A stretch of DNA of 64,000 nt, taken from NCBI GenBank assembly GCA_049317265.1, contig JBMOIP010000005.1:62001-126000 (forward strand), written 5' to 3'. The stretch is from CAIVAT01 sp049317265 (GTDB lineage: Bacteria; Bacteroidota; Bacteroidia; Bacteroidales; FEN-979). Numbering within the stretch: the first letter of the stretch is position 1; every line of letters begins with the position of its first letter. The notes under the pieces are model-generated. The model saw only the letters and a list, made by a program, of their open reading frames with translations. It was not told where the DNA came from and searched no databases. Below, in pieces: positions 1-9,474 of this stretch. The position numbers and the translations under genes were made by a program.

Positions 1-371
1 ATTTGAAGGAAGAACCTGTCTTCAGCATAACCCACACCGTTGCAAATTCCGGAGCCAGGAAAAGTTTCAGCCTGACCAGCTCCAATGAATGGTGAGCCCG
101 GTGGATAAAGGATAGGGTTTTGGATCAGAGGATTGGTTAACTCTGTTCCGGCAAAGGTCCAGGATCCAGAAACATTGGTCCAGCTATAGGTAGCGCCAGG
201 AACTCCACAACCCGAAAGGGTACAGAACAGGTTGATAGGCTGTCCGTAACACACCGGGTTAGGTGAAGCAAACTGTGATCTGGCATTGTATGACAATGCC
301 AGCATGAAGAATATTAAGACTGGTAACAGCCTTAACAACTTCATTGTTGTCTTCAGGTAAAGTGTTTTCAT
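1..371 (-). CDS. Secreted Ig/PKD-like protein, 5' end only (partial)
   Basis: An open frame runs on the minus strand from an ATG at 371 off the left edge of the window, giving the first 123 residues. A second in-frame ATG at 344 is an equally good start. The N-terminus has a basic stretch and a hydrophobic core (LLRLLPVLIFFMLALSYNA) ending near ARSQ, a typical Sec signal peptide. The mature part has paired cysteines and the motif ATYSWTNVSGSW, which resembles the PKD-like or Ig-like repeats of Bacteroidota surface proteins. The C-terminus lies outside the window, so a T9SS domain cannot be checked. Function unknown; probably a large cell-surface or secreted protein. Confidence 0.75.
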   Translation of the reverse strand, partial: MKTLYLKTTMKLLRLLPVLIFFMLALSYNARSQFASPNPVCYGQPINLFCTLSGCGVPGATYSWTNVSGSWTFAGTELTNPLIQNPILYPPGSPFIGAGQAETFPGSGICNGVGYAEDRFFLQ

Positions 372-650
372 AATTTAGTGATTAGTTTAAACTAGGTTTA
401 TTTAATAATTGGTGATAATATAGTGGGGTTGATTAATTTCAATGGTAATGAAACAATCTTCAGTGCCTCTAAGGTGGAGGTTCCAGCAGGATGTAAATTT
501 TTGTTGTCTGCATAGCTGTACATTTAATTTTGAAATATTACTTTATCTTCATGGTTTAAATAAATATAGCAAATGTCTAATAATTAGCTCTTTCAAGTTA
601 GTTTTGTTATAGTGATTGCATAACATCCTGAAATACTGCTATTTTGCTGA

Positions 651-680
651 CAAATTTAGTTTTAATTTTAATATAAACAA
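651..680 (-). promoter_or_regulatory. Candidate Bacteroidota promoter for the leftward secreted protein
   Basis: Read on the minus strand, TTG (680-678) is followed after 19 nt by TAAATTTG (658-651), matching the Bacteroidota -33/-7 pattern TTTG-N19-TAnnTTTG apart from one base in the -33. It lies about 280 nt upstream of the start at 371. Confidence 0.4.
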
Positions 681-895
681 TAGACGAAAGTATAAATAAA
701 TATAAAGAAATGGATTAATTTTTGTGAAAACTTTAAATCATTTTGAGAAATTTATCATTAAATGTCTAAAATCATGTAATTTTACTATTTTTGAATCTTT
801 TTTAACGGATCACACCGTCTCAAGGCTGTTCCTTAGATTTTTCAAAGGTAATTACAAAACCATTTTTATAATCTAGAATCAAAGTTAATAAATGT

Positions 896-903
896 TAAAT
901 TTG
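896..903 (+). promoter_or_regulatory. -7 box for the response regulator
   Basis: TAAATTTG is an exact match to the Bacteroidota -7 consensus TAnnTTTG. It ends only 8 nt before the ATG at 912, so transcription would begin almost at the start codon. No convincing TTTG -33 element was seen at the normal spacing. Confidence 0.45.
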
Positions 904-911
904 GCAGCGAT

Positions 912-1580
912 ATGGAGCAAATTCATAATGAAAATGGAAAAATCAGCATAATAATTGCTGAAAATCAAGGAATTATTCTTCATGCACTTATTTCCCTTAT
1001 TGCATCATTCGGTGACTTTGAAATTATCGGCACTGCAGCAGATGGATATGAACTATTAAAGACACTTGAAGTCGCAAAACCTGACGTAATCCTTCTGGAT
1101 ATTAAGAAACCCGGTCTTACCGGAATAGAAGTTACCCGGATCATCGATGAAAAAATGCCATGGGTAAAAGTTATATCATTGTCAAGGCATAACCATCCTT
1201 TTTTTATTAAGGAGATGTTAAAGCATGGGGCGAAAGGCTTCCTTTCTAAAAACTGTTCTGTTGAAGAACTTCATGAGGGTATTAAGAGGGTGTATGACGG
1301 AAAAACCTATTTTTGCAGTTTGTGCTCTACAGTAATCTTACGCGATTATGCCTCAGAAACTGCCGAGGGCACAGTTGACTTCAGAAACATTACCCCAAGG
1401 GAGATCGAAATTATCGGGCACTTGTCAGACGGGTGTTCAACAAAGGAGATTTCCGAGAAATTGTTCATCAGTAATCAGACAGTTGAAAGACATAAATCTA
1501 ACTTGTTTAAAAAAATGCAGTTAAAGAACACAGCTCAATTGGTGAGAGTGGCAGTTGAAAACGGACTTTTAATTCACTGA
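912..1580 (+). CDS. NarL/LuxR-family response regulator
   Basis: A 222-residue two-component response regulator with a receiver domain (about residues 10-130) and a LuxR-type helix-turn-helix (about 158-216). The likely phosphoacceptor is D63 in LLDIKKPG. The switch residue is S91 and the conserved lysine K113 lies in GFLSK. The usual acidic pair at the start of the receiver is AEN here (E17, N18), so one metal-binding aspartate is replaced. The HTH carries the family pattern TPREIEIIGHLSDG and SNQTVERHKSN. No histidine kinase is adjacent; the nearest in this window is the HisKA_2 kinase at 13478-15817. It lies 25 nt upstream of the first TMTC-like gene on the same strand, so it may be co-transcribed with or regulate that cluster. 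Binding targets are unknown. Confidence 0.9.
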   Translation: MEQIHNENGKISIIIAENQGIILHALISLIASFGDFEIIGTAADGYELLKTLEVAKPDVILLDIKKPGLTGIEVTRIIDEKMPWVKVISLSRHNHPFFIKEMLKHGAKGFLSKNCSVEELHEGIKRVYDGKTYFCSLCSTVILRDYASETAEGTVDFRNITPREIEIIGHLSDGCSTKEISEKLFISNQTVERHKSNLFKKMQLKNTAQLVRVAVENGLLIH

Positions 1581-1605
1581 TATTCTAAGACAGAAAAAAT
1601 AACAC

Positions 1606-3546
1606 TTGAAAAACCAGATTCCTGTCCGTAAAAAAGCAACCCATAAGGTTGCACCCCTTTCCGGGTTTCCCCGGCAATCCGTTTATACCAACCATGTATT
1701 TCTTGCAGGAATCTTACTGCTCGTTACTTTTTGCTGTTATTTGCCAACATTATCTGCAAGTTTTATTCCTACCTGGGACGATAATGCTTATGTTGTTGAC
1801 AATGCCCTCATCAGAAACCTTTCATGGGAATCGGTGAAGGCTATGTTTTCCACGCAGGTGGGTGGAACCTATGTTCCGTTACCCTTGCTTTCCTATGCTA
1901 TTGAGTACCAGATATCGGGGTTGAATCCAATTCAGTTTCACCTGACTAATTTACTGCTTCATCTGATTTGCACGTTGCTGGTTTTCAGCATCATACGGAT
2001 GTTGAAAATCAAGGCTGTTTTTGCTGCCTGTGCTGCACTGATATACGGGGTTCATCCGATGGGTGTTGAGTCTGTTGCCTGGATCACGGAAAGGAAGGAT
2101 TTGTTGTATAGTATGTTTTATTTCGGATCGTTATTGTTATATATATATTATGTAAAATCAACCAAGCGAAAATTGTTGTGGTTTTTGGCCAGCCTGGGGG
2201 TATTTATCCTTGCCCTTTTCTCAAAAATCCAGGCTGTATCCCTGCCCCTTGTTTTATTACTTGTCGATTATTATTTTGGCAGGACTAAAATAATCAACCT
2301 CTTTTTAGAGAAAATTCCCTATTTTTTACTTTCGCTTGTTTTTGGTATTGCCGGGATTTTTGTACTGAAAAGTGTTGGGGCATTGAAAATCAATGAAATG
2401 TTCACCTTAACGGAACGGGTGTTTTTTGGACTTTATTCACTCAGCGCCTATTTCCTGAAGTTCTTTGCTCCTGTTACCATGAGCGCGCTCTATCCCTATC
2501 CTGTCACAAGCGGGAATACTTTGCCCTTGGTTTATTATCTGAGTCCTCTTTTTATTGTAGCCACAGGTTTTGCTATATACCTCACTGCGGGTAAAACAAA
2601 GGCAGTTGTTTTCGGCGGATTGTTTTTTCTTTTATCCATCGTTTTCATGCTGCAGATATTTGGCGCCGGACAGGGATTTCTTGCTGACCGTTATGTTAAA
2701 GTGCCCTACCTGGGATTGGTCTTTGTCGTAGGCTGGGGCTTGGAGAATTTCCCGTCGAAGTTCAGGTATGGCAAGTTATTCATGTGGCTTTTTTATACGG
2801 TGGTTGCCCTTGTGTTTATGGGATTGACTTACCAGAGGTGCCTGGTATGGAAAAACGGGGAGACGTTATGGTCGGATGTCATCGCCAAATACCCGCTCAG
2901 AGATTCCCGTCCTTATGCCTGCAGAGGGCTCTTTTACCGGGCGGAAAAGGATAACGTGAAAGCGCTGGCGGATTTGAATGTGTCGTTGGACCTTGATCCT
3001 TATGATGCTGAAATGATGCTGATGCGGGGAAATGTGTGTTTTGATTTGGGAAAGGATGTCCAGGCATATTCCGATTATATGAAAGTGCTTAAAATAAAGA
3101 TGGACAATTCATTGGCCTTAGGGAATTTAGGTGCTATTTTTGTCCGGCGCGGACAATTTGATTCCGCTGTCTTCTACCTGACGAAGTCAATTCAACTCGA
3201 TTCAAGTGTTGCCATCACCTTTGCCAACCGGGCTGTAGCATTTGGCGGGATGGGGAAGGCCGAAGAATCCATTGCCGATTTCAAATACTATTATTCTGTT
3301 AATCCGGACGATGAACGCGTTTGCATGAGCATAGCCCTTGCTTACCAGAAATTGGGACGATATCCGGAAAGCCTTGAGTGGTTCGATCGGGCCATCACTA
3401 GGAAACCTGGTTTCGGCAGTTACTATTACTACAGGTCACAATCTTATAAGTTTATGGGAAATAAAGCCAAAGCCCTGGCCGATGGTTTAAAAGCCAGGGA
3501 CCTTGGTGTGAAAATCCCCATTGAGTACATTCAGTCACTGAGGTGA
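1606..3546 (+). CDS. TMTC-like GT-C membrane protein with C-terminal TPRs (type A, copy 1)
   Basis: A 646-residue polytopic membrane protein. An N-terminal multi-helix region (about residues 30-412) carries hallmarks of GT-C glycosyltransferases of the TMTC type: an acidic motif WDD (57-59) in the first outer loop, FHLTNLLLH (111-119), HPMGVESVAWITERKD (150-165), a membrane-adjacent ADRY (360-363) and VWKNGETLW just before the repeats. About six TPR repeats follow from residue 436 to the end. TMTC proteins use dolichyl-phosphate-mannose to O-mannosylate proteins in the ER lumen. Here the substrate and sugar are unknown and the enzyme would act at the outer face of the inner membrane. No ATG lies near the N-terminus, so I take the TTG at 1606. 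It is followed 28 nt later by its paralogue. Confidence 0.8.
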   Translation: MKNQIPVRKKATHKVAPLSGFPRQSVYTNHVFLAGILLLVTFCCYLPTLSASFIPTWDDNAYVVDNALIRNLSWESVKAMFSTQVGGTYVPLPLLSYAIEYQISGLNPIQFHLTNLLLHLICTLLVFSIIRMLKIKAVFAACAALIYGVHPMGVESVAWITERKDLLYSMFYFGSLLLYIYYVKSTKRKLLWFLASLGVFILALFSKIQAVSLPLVLLLVDYYFGRTKIINLFLEKIPYFLLSLVFGIAGIFVLKSVGALKINEMFTLTERVFFGLYSLSAYFLKFFAPVTMSALYPYPVTSGNTLPLVYYLSPLFIVATGFAIYLTAGKTKAVVFGGLFFLLSIVFMLQIFGAGQGFLADRYVKVPYLGLVFVVGWGLENFPSKFRYGKLFMWLFYTVVALVFMGLTYQRCLVWKNGETLWSDVIAKYPLRDSRPYACRGLFYRAEKDNVKALADLNVSLDLDPYDAEMMLMRGNVCFDLGKDVQAYSDYMKVLKIKMDNSLALGNLGAIFVRRGQFDSAVFYLTKSIQLDSSVAITFANRAVAFGGMGKAEESIADFKYYYSVNPDDERVCMSIALAYQKLGRYPESLEWFDRAITRKPGFGSYYYYRSQSYKFMGNKAKALADGLKARDLGVKIPIEYIQSLR

Positions 3547-3574
3547 TTGCCTTAATACAAAATATTGTCGGCAA

Positions 3575-5569
3575 ATGAAGCAGCATGAAAAAAAACCGGT
3601 AAAAAAAACTGAGCCGGTAAAGAAATCAGCAGGTAAAAGGAAATCAGCAGTGACCATCCCCTTCTGGCATTATCTTCTGCCAATGGCACTATTGCTGATC
3701 GTTACCTGGTTCCTGTACAAACCTGCCACGGAACATGAGTTCACCAATTGGGATGATCCGACTTATGTGCTTGAAAATAATCGTGTGAAGCAGCTCAACA
3801 GTGAAAATATCGGTTATTTCTTTTCACACCCGTCTGCGTCAAATTACCACCCTTTTACAATGATTTCCCTAAGCATGGACTACAAGTCGGCCACAGGAGG
3901 GAAGAGTATTGCCGGTGTGCCGGTAAAGCCTGAGGCAGGTCGGTTTCACACAACAAATATCATTTTGCACCTGCTGAATGTTTTGCTTGTTTTTGTTTTC
4001 ATTTTTCTGGTTTCACGAAAAAAAGTTGTCGTTGCCACCATTACGGCCCTCTTGTTTGCCATACACCCAATGCATGTTGAGTCAGTTGCCTGGATCGCGG
4101 AACGAAAGGATGTTCTCTATACCTTTTTCTTCCTGGCAGGACTGATCGTTTACATGAAATACCTCGACAAAAAATCCATTTTGTTGCTGGTGGCCACCTT
4201 TTTGCTTTTTTTGTGTTCGTTGTTTTCCAAACCTGCGGCAGTTGTCTTTCCTTTGGTAATGATTGCAGTTGATTACTTCATGGGACGAAAGTTTTCGGGC
4301 CGTGTCTGGCTTGAAAAAGTTCCGTTCTTATTGCTTGCTGTTGTCTTTGGTGTGATCACCTTTTTGATTCAGTCAGAAGATGCCATTGCAGATATTCGTG
4401 TGTTCAGCATGTTCCAGCGGATGATGTTTGCAAGTTATGGATTTGTAATGTACCTGGTGAAAATGGTGATCCCGTGGAATTTTTCTGCATTCTATCCTTA
4501 TCCCCGGATTGGCCCTGGCGGAGGCTTGCCAATTATATTCTACCTGTCTCCGTTGATTGCACTCGTTATTGCCGGAGCGGTGTATTTTTCTACCCGATAC
4601 ACCAGGGTTGTAGCTTTCGGGATGCTCTTTTACCTGTTTTCCCTGGTCCTGGTCCTTCAGTTTGTCTCTGTTGGCAGCGCCATCATGGCCGACCGCTATT
4701 CGTATGTTGCCTCCATTGGCTTGTTTTTCATCATTGCCTGGTATGTTGATCTTGGACTGACTGAAAAGAAGGGTAAACTCTATCCGGCTCGCTGGATTTT
4801 AGTTGGCCTGGTTACTTTATTTTCCATCTATTCCTTTAAGGTTGCGTATGACCAGGTTAAAGTATGGAAAAACTCAGAGACGCTCTGGACTGATGTAATT
4901 TCAAAATACCCGCAGGCTGAAGTTTCTTATAAAAACAGGGGAAATTATTACGGGGCACTGAATATTACCGATAAGGCGCTGGACGATTACAAGATTTATG
5001 TTAAACTGAAGCCGGATGATCCAAGGGCATACAGCAATATCGGCAACATCTTCGGATTAAGGAATGAGACCGGAAAATCGTTGGAGGCCTACTCAAAATC
5101 CATTGCGCTTGACAGTTTGAACCCTGATACCTATTTAAACCGGGCCATTACCTATGCAAAGGCCAAACAGTTTGAATTAGCAGTAAAGGATTATGAAAAA
5201 GCACTCGTGTTAAAGCCAGGAACAATCGATATTTACATCAACAAAGCATTTACCCTGCTTGAGATGGGGAGGTTTGAAGATGCCATCAAGGATTACACTT
5301 TTTTGATTGAGCAAAATCCCGGGAATGATGATTTTTACCTTAAGCGCGGTACCGGCCAGTATATGATGAAACGTTATAGAGAAGCGTTGGAGGATTATGC
5401 CCGCAGCATTTCACTCAATCCGGCGAACGGGGCAACCTATTACAACAGTTCGGTTATCTATAATGAGCAGGGAGATTTTGCAAAAGCATATCAGTATGCA
5501 CTCAAGGCGAAATCAGTGAATTATCCTGTGAATGCATCATACCTTGAAGGGCTTAAAAAGAAAAGTTAA
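3575..5569 (+). CDS. TMTC-like GT-C membrane protein with C-terminal TPRs (type A, copy 2)
   Basis: A 664-residue paralogue of the preceding gene. A Lys-rich cytoplasmic N-terminus (1-25) precedes a polytopic region with WDD (59-61), FHTTNIILHLLN (124-135) and HPMHVESVAWIAERKD (164-179), followed by SKPAAVVFP and ADRYSYVASIGL. About six TPR repeats follow from about residue 450. The HPMHVESVAWIAERKD block aligns with the HPIHTEAVAGVVGRAD-type block I know from TMTC proteins, and the acidic pair fits the GT-C catalytic position. ATG start at 3575; the gap to the next gene is 25 nt, so the three plus-strand paralogues probably form one operon with the response regulator. A generic TPR annotation would miss the transferase-like membrane domain. 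Confidence 0.8.
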   Translation: MKQHEKKPVKKTEPVKKSAGKRKSAVTIPFWHYLLPMALLLIVTWFLYKPATEHEFTNWDDPTYVLENNRVKQLNSENIGYFFSHPSASNYHPFTMISLSMDYKSATGGKSIAGVPVKPEAGRFHTTNIILHLLNVLLVFVFIFLVSRKKVVVATITALLFAIHPMHVESVAWIAERKDVLYTFFFLAGLIVYMKYLDKKSILLLVATFLLFLCSLFSKPAAVVFPLVMIAVDYFMGRKFSGRVWLEKVPFLLLAVVFGVITFLIQSEDAIADIRVFSMFQRMMFASYGFVMYLVKMVIPWNFSAFYPYPRIGPGGGLPIIFYLSPLIALVIAGAVYFSTRYTRVVAFGMLFYLFSLVLVLQFVSVGSAIMADRYSYVASIGLFFIIAWYVDLGLTEKKGKLYPARWILVGLVTLFSIYSFKVAYDQVKVWKNSETLWTDVISKYPQAEVSYKNRGNYYGALNITDKALDDYKIYVKLKPDDPRAYSNIGNIFGLRNETGKSLEAYSKSIALDSLNPDTYLNRAITYAKAKQFELAVKDYEKALVLKPGTIDIYINKAFTLLEMGRFEDAIKDYTFLIEQNPGNDDFYLKRGTGQYMMKRYREALEDYARSISLNPANGATYYNSSVIYNEQGDFAKAYQYALKAKSVNYPVNASYLEGLKKKS

Positions 5570-5594
5570 CGCTTGACACAAGTATAAAGAATCA

Positions 5595-7523
5595 ATGAAG
5601 AGAAGTTACCTGTATTTGTTTGTTTTTATTTTTGGTTCAGCCATCTACCTGAACACACTCCCCAACAAGTATGCCTACGATGATTTCAGCGTGGTGGCAG
5701 GTAACAAATTTACAATGCAGGGAGTAACGGGAATTTTCGGGCACCTGTTCAATGATAGTTTTACCGGGTTTACCGGGCAGAAGAACCTTTTCAGAGGTGG
5801 GCGCTACCGGCCACTTTCACTGATAACCTTCAGTATTGAATACCAGTTTTTTGGTGAAAACCCTTTCGTCAGTCATTTAATTAATTTGCTGTTGTACGGG
5901 TTCATCTGCATGCTTCTTTTTAAGGTTATGGCGTTATTGCTTGAGGAGAAGCTTGTGTTTAAAAGATTTCGCGACTATTTTCTCAGTTTGTCGCTGATGG
6001 CTTCACTCATCTTTGCGGCCCATCCAATTCACACCGAAGTCGCGGCCAACATCAAGGGTCGTGATGAACTGATGGCTTTGTTGTTTGGGTTGCTGGCCTG
6101 GCGTTCAATGTTGATTTATACCGACAAAGCAAAACTCCAGCACGCTTTTTTGGGCGGGCTCTACTTTTTCCTCGCCCTGATGTCGAAGGAGAGCGCTGCA
6201 CCTTTGCTGGCATTGATTCCGGTTTCTGTATTCTGCTGCAGGAGCAAAACAGTATTCAGAAGTTCTGTTATGTGGTCGGCAGGGAGCCTTCTATTGGGTT
6301 TTATCTTGTTTATGGTTATACGGCAAAGTGTCCTTGGATGGAGTGCAAAACCGACCATGGAGGATAACATATTGAGTAATTCGTTTATGTATGCCTCCGG
6401 CGTGTCGGAACGGTACGGAACCACTTTTTATACCCTGTGGCTTTATGTTAAACTGCTGTTTTATCCTCATCCGCTCACTATTGACTATTATCCTTTTTAC
6501 ATCCCCTATGTCGGGATGGCCGATCTGCGGGCAATACTGCCATTGATGCTCTATGCGGGATTTGCGGTGATGGCGGTTCTATTTACACTCCGCAGGAATA
6601 TTGGCGCATTCGGACTGCTTTTTTACCTGGTCGCACTCTTGCCGGTTTCAAACATCCTGTTTATCATCGGTCCTTTCATGGGTGAACGGTTTGTATTTAT
6701 TCCCTCGGTGGGTTTTGCCATTGCACTTGCCTGGATTTTAATTCACGGCGCCGAAAAGTTAAAATTGTCCCAGGTCCTTCCGTTTGCCATGGTAGCGCTA
6801 CTGCTGCTTTATTCGGGAAAAACGATCTCCCGCAATTTTGACTGGAAAGACAGCTACACCCTCTATACCAGGGATGTGCTGACCTCTGTCAACAGCGCAG
6901 TGATCACCAAGGGCGCCGGGCATGAACTTCTGCTGAAGGCTGAAGCTGCGAAGGAGAGTTCGGAGAAAAAGGCATATGCTCTTAAAGCCATACCTTACCT
7001 GGAACAGGCAGCAAAAATGAACAAAACCACAACGGAGGTCTTTTTACTTGGAAACGCCTATTATGAGAACGGGGATTATGAGAAAGCGCTTGGGATGTAC
7101 ATAGAGACGCTGAAGATCAACAAAGGATACGAAAAGGCCTTCACTAACTATTTTGTTTGCATCAATCACCTGAAGGCGCCTGCCATGAAAATAGCGTATT
7201 ATAACCTCCTCCTCAATGCTGCAGGTGAACGGTATGAAACCTATTACAACAAGGGCCTTGTATTCGGCAAGGAACTGAACATGCTTGATTCCTCTATCAA
7301 TTCGCTTATCAGGGCCAATAAAATCGACTCGGTAAAGGTGGATTGTCTTGGCGACCTTGGCGTGGCCTTTGCCATGAAGGGTGATTTCTCACGATCTGCG
7401 TTCTACCTGGAAAAAGCGTTGAAAATCCAGCCGGGAGATCCCAAAGTCAGACAAAACCTGGCCGCATCCTATTTCCATCTTGGAAACAAGACCAGGGCCC
7501 AGGAGGTGCTGAAATCTCACTGA
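5595..7523 (+). CDS. TMTC-like GT-C membrane protein with C-terminal TPRs (type B, copy 1)
   Basis: A 642-residue paralogue of a distinct subtype, closer to eukaryotic TMTCs than type A. Motifs in order: YDD (28-30) in the first outer loop, GGRYRPLS (68-75), HPIHTEVAANIKGRDE (143-158), SKES in a following helix, LPVSNILFIIG with GERFVFIPSVGF, and RNFDWKDSYTLYTRD, which corresponds to the RxxxWxDExxL segment just before the TPRs in TMTC proteins. TPR repeats fill the C-terminal third. The second acidic residue in GRDE is the TMTC-like feature missing from type A, which has ERKD. Its stop codon is one base from the stop of the opposing type B gene, so the two arms of the cluster meet here with no intervening terminator. 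Confidence 0.82.
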   Translation: MKRSYLYLFVFIFGSAIYLNTLPNKYAYDDFSVVAGNKFTMQGVTGIFGHLFNDSFTGFTGQKNLFRGGRYRPLSLITFSIEYQFFGENPFVSHLINLLLYGFICMLLFKVMALLLEEKLVFKRFRDYFLSLSLMASLIFAAHPIHTEVAANIKGRDELMALLFGLLAWRSMLIYTDKAKLQHAFLGGLYFFLALMSKESAAPLLALIPVSVFCCRSKTVFRSSVMWSAGSLLLGFILFMVIRQSVLGWSAKPTMEDNILSNSFMYASGVSERYGTTFYTLWLYVKLLFYPHPLTIDYYPFYIPYVGMADLRAILPLMLYAGFAVMAVLFTLRRNIGAFGLLFYLVALLPVSNILFIIGPFMGERFVFIPSVGFAIALAWILIHGAEKLKLSQVLPFAMVALLLLYSGKTISRNFDWKDSYTLYTRDVLTSVNSAVITKGAGHELLLKAEAAKESSEKKAYALKAIPYLEQAAKMNKTTTEVFLLGNAYYENGDYEKALGMYIETLKINKGYEKAFTNYFVCINHLKAPAMKIAYYNLLLNAAGERYETYYNKGLVFGKELNMLDSSINSLIRANKIDSVKVDCLGDLGVAFAMKGDFSRSAFYLEKALKIQPGDPKVRQNLAASYFHLGNKTRAQEVLKSH

Positions 7524-7524
7524 A

Positions 7525-9474
7525 TCATCTCCTGGCGCCAGAACCGTTTTTGCCTTGATTCATCAATTGCTGTGTAACCTGTATATTCTGACGAAGCTGA
7601 TTGTCGGACGGGTCAATTTTCAATGCCCGTGAAAAGATATCGAGCGCTTTTGCGTATTCCCCTTTCATACTATAAACAATACCAAGATCTTTGAATGCGG
7701 CAGTACTCCCGGAGTAGAGATTGACCGACCTTTCGAGGAAATAGCTTGCCGAGTCGAGGTTTCCACGGAACTGACCATACAGTTTACCCAGGCTATAATT
7801 CACATCGGCATTGTCGGGATTAAGAGAATAGAGATACTTTAAAATCCTCAACTTGTAATCAGAATCCTTGCTGTAGTCGATGGAACCCAGCACCTGTATC
7901 GCGTTTGAATAGGCATTTTTATTGTTGGGATCAAGGGAGAGGACCTTTAAATACTGTTCAATGGCCCGTTTATGATCTTTTTTGTAAAGGGTGAGAACGT
8001 TCCCGTATAGAACAAGTCCATTGATCGCTTTCGGGTAAATGGTAAGTGCTTTTTCAAGATAGGTGATGGCATGCTCGTAGTCTTCAGCCTGTTTTGAGGG
8101 ATCTGTTTCAAGTGCAGCCTTTTTCTGGTAATCACCCCCGGCAGAAATGTTGCATTTTATGCTGTTTTCAGACACCTGGACATCGGTAGTGAATAAAGTG
8201 AAGTCGTCTTTCCATGCGCGGTTCCGCGAATAGGTGCGAAGGGTGAAAATGGCAAGGATGACAATCAGTAATCCGGTAGCCAGGTTCCCGTATGCCGTCT
8301 TCTCTTTTACCAGTTTTGGAAGTTTATCGGAGACCAGGTAGGCGATGATCAGCACGAATCCAAGGGATGGCATGTAGATAAAACGCTCATTCATAAATGT
8401 GCCGACAGGAAAGAGCAGGTTGGAGACAATAAACAAGGTGAGCAGATAGAAGAGAATTCCAAACGCGATAATGTCTTTTGATTTGAACTTCAACGCCACA
8501 TAAACCATCAGGAACAGATATACGGCCAGCGATAGCAGGGACTTCCAGTTGGCAAGCGAAACCAGGCTTATATGATACGGATAGTAGTCGTGTGTAAGCG
8601 GGTGAGGGAAGAAAAGCAGTTTCACGTAGAGGCCAAGAGTGTAAATGATCGTCCCGATTTTTTCACTGCCTGAAGCCTCCAGGAATGGATTGTTTAGCAA
8701 TTCTCTTGGCAATTCACCGGAATTCAGATACCCCAGCACAAGGAACCGGATAAAGACAAAAACCAGGGCAGTGAATAAAAATGAAATGGCAATTGTTATG
8801 ATCTTTTTAATAGGAATAGAGATAAAGAAGTAGAGGATAAGAGGGGTTATGATCGCAAACATAACAGCATTCTCCTTTGACAATAATCCAAGGAAAAAGC
8901 AGAAATTCGCGGCTGCCAGCAAAAGGGGCTTCTTTTGATCAAGAAAACGCAGCGTGAGCCAGGCAGAGATCAACGGGAAAAGGAGGGCGAAAATCTCATC
9001 CCGGCCTTTGATGTTGGCAACAACCTCCGTATGGACCGGATGAGCCATGAACAGCATGGCAGAAATAAATGCAATGCCAAGGTACCATGGCCTTCCGGGT
9101 GGCGATTTTATTATTCTGCTGATGATCAGAAAAATAAAGCATCCTGTAAGTGCATAAAGCAGGATATTTACGAGGTGGCTGAAAAATGGATTCAGGCCGC
9201 CCAAGAGGGAGTATTCCACTGCGAAGGAGGCGATGGAGAGGGGTCTGTACCTGCCTCCCGCAACAAGTTTTTTGTCTGTTCCAAAAAAGCCGGTAAACGA
9301 GTCATAGCTAAAAATCTCCTTAATCCCGGAAAAGCCTTTCTTGGTAAAGGAGTTCTCCTTGATTACAATAAGATCATCAAGGGCATATTGATGTGTAAGG
9401 GTATTTCCATACAGGATGAACGCGAAAATAAATATCAAGATGTATGGTAATTGTTTTGCTGATATCGATTTCAT
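7525..9474 (-). CDS. TMTC-like GT-C membrane protein with C-terminal TPRs (type B, copy 2)
   Basis: A 649-residue protein very similar in plan to the gene at 5595-7523 but on the opposite strand. Motifs: LDD (32-34), GGRYRPLS (73-80), HPVHTEVVANIKGRDE (145-160), SKEN, IVSNLLFPVG with NERFIYMPSLGF, and RNRAWKDDFTLFTTD before the TPR region. The combination SN-LFPVG-ER-Y-PS-GF is the strongest TMTC-like signature in the window. The start ATG at 9474 overlaps the stop of the upstream type A gene by 4 nt, which suggests translational coupling. The C-terminus ends in a short basic Gly/Ser tail. Predicted role: transfer of a sugar from a polyprenyl-phosphate donor to exported protein, by family analogy only. 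Confidence 0.82.
   Translation of the reverse strand: MKSISAKQLPYILIFIFAFILYGNTLTHQYALDDLIVIKENSFTKKGFSGIKEIFSYDSFTGFFGTDKKLVAGGRYRPLSIASFAVEYSLLGGLNPFFSHLVNILLYALTGCFIFLIISRIIKSPPGRPWYLGIAFISAMLFMAHPVHTEVVANIKGRDEIFALLFPLISAWLTLRFLDQKKPLLLAAANFCFFLGLLSKENAVMFAIITPLILYFFISIPIKKIITIAISFLFTALVFVFIRFLVLGYLNSGELPRELLNNPFLEASGSEKIGTIIYTLGLYVKLLFFPHPLTHDYYPYHISLVSLANWKSLLSLAVYLFLMVYVALKFKSKDIIAFGILFYLLTLFIVSNLLFPVGTFMNERFIYMPSLGFVLIIAYLVSDKLPKLVKEKTAYGNLATGLLIVILAIFTLRTYSRNRAWKDDFTLFTTDVQVSENSIKCNISAGGDYQKKAALETDPSKQAEDYEHAITYLEKALTIYPKAINGLVLYGNVLTLYKKDHKRAIEQYLKVLSLDPNNKNAYSNAIQVLGSIDYSKDSDYKLRILKYLYSLNPDNADVNYSLGKLYGQFRGNLDSASYFLERSVNLYSGSTAAFKDLGIVYSMKGEYAKALDIFSRALKIDPSDNQLRQNIQVTQQLMNQGKNGSGARR

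Larger units (their letters stand above)
372..911. other. AT-rich intergenic region between divergent genes
   Basis: About 540 bases without a convincing gene, strongly AT-rich, between the leftward secreted protein and the rightward response regulator. It holds a candidate promoter for each direction (described separately) and no clear RNA gene. The leftward promoter candidate would give a leader of roughly 270 nt. Confidence 0.6.

Noticed and set aside
8935..9450. 171-codon open frame on plus, antisense to the B2 gene
   Set aside because: It lies wholly inside the well-supported TMTC-like gene, has no family resemblance and no start context.
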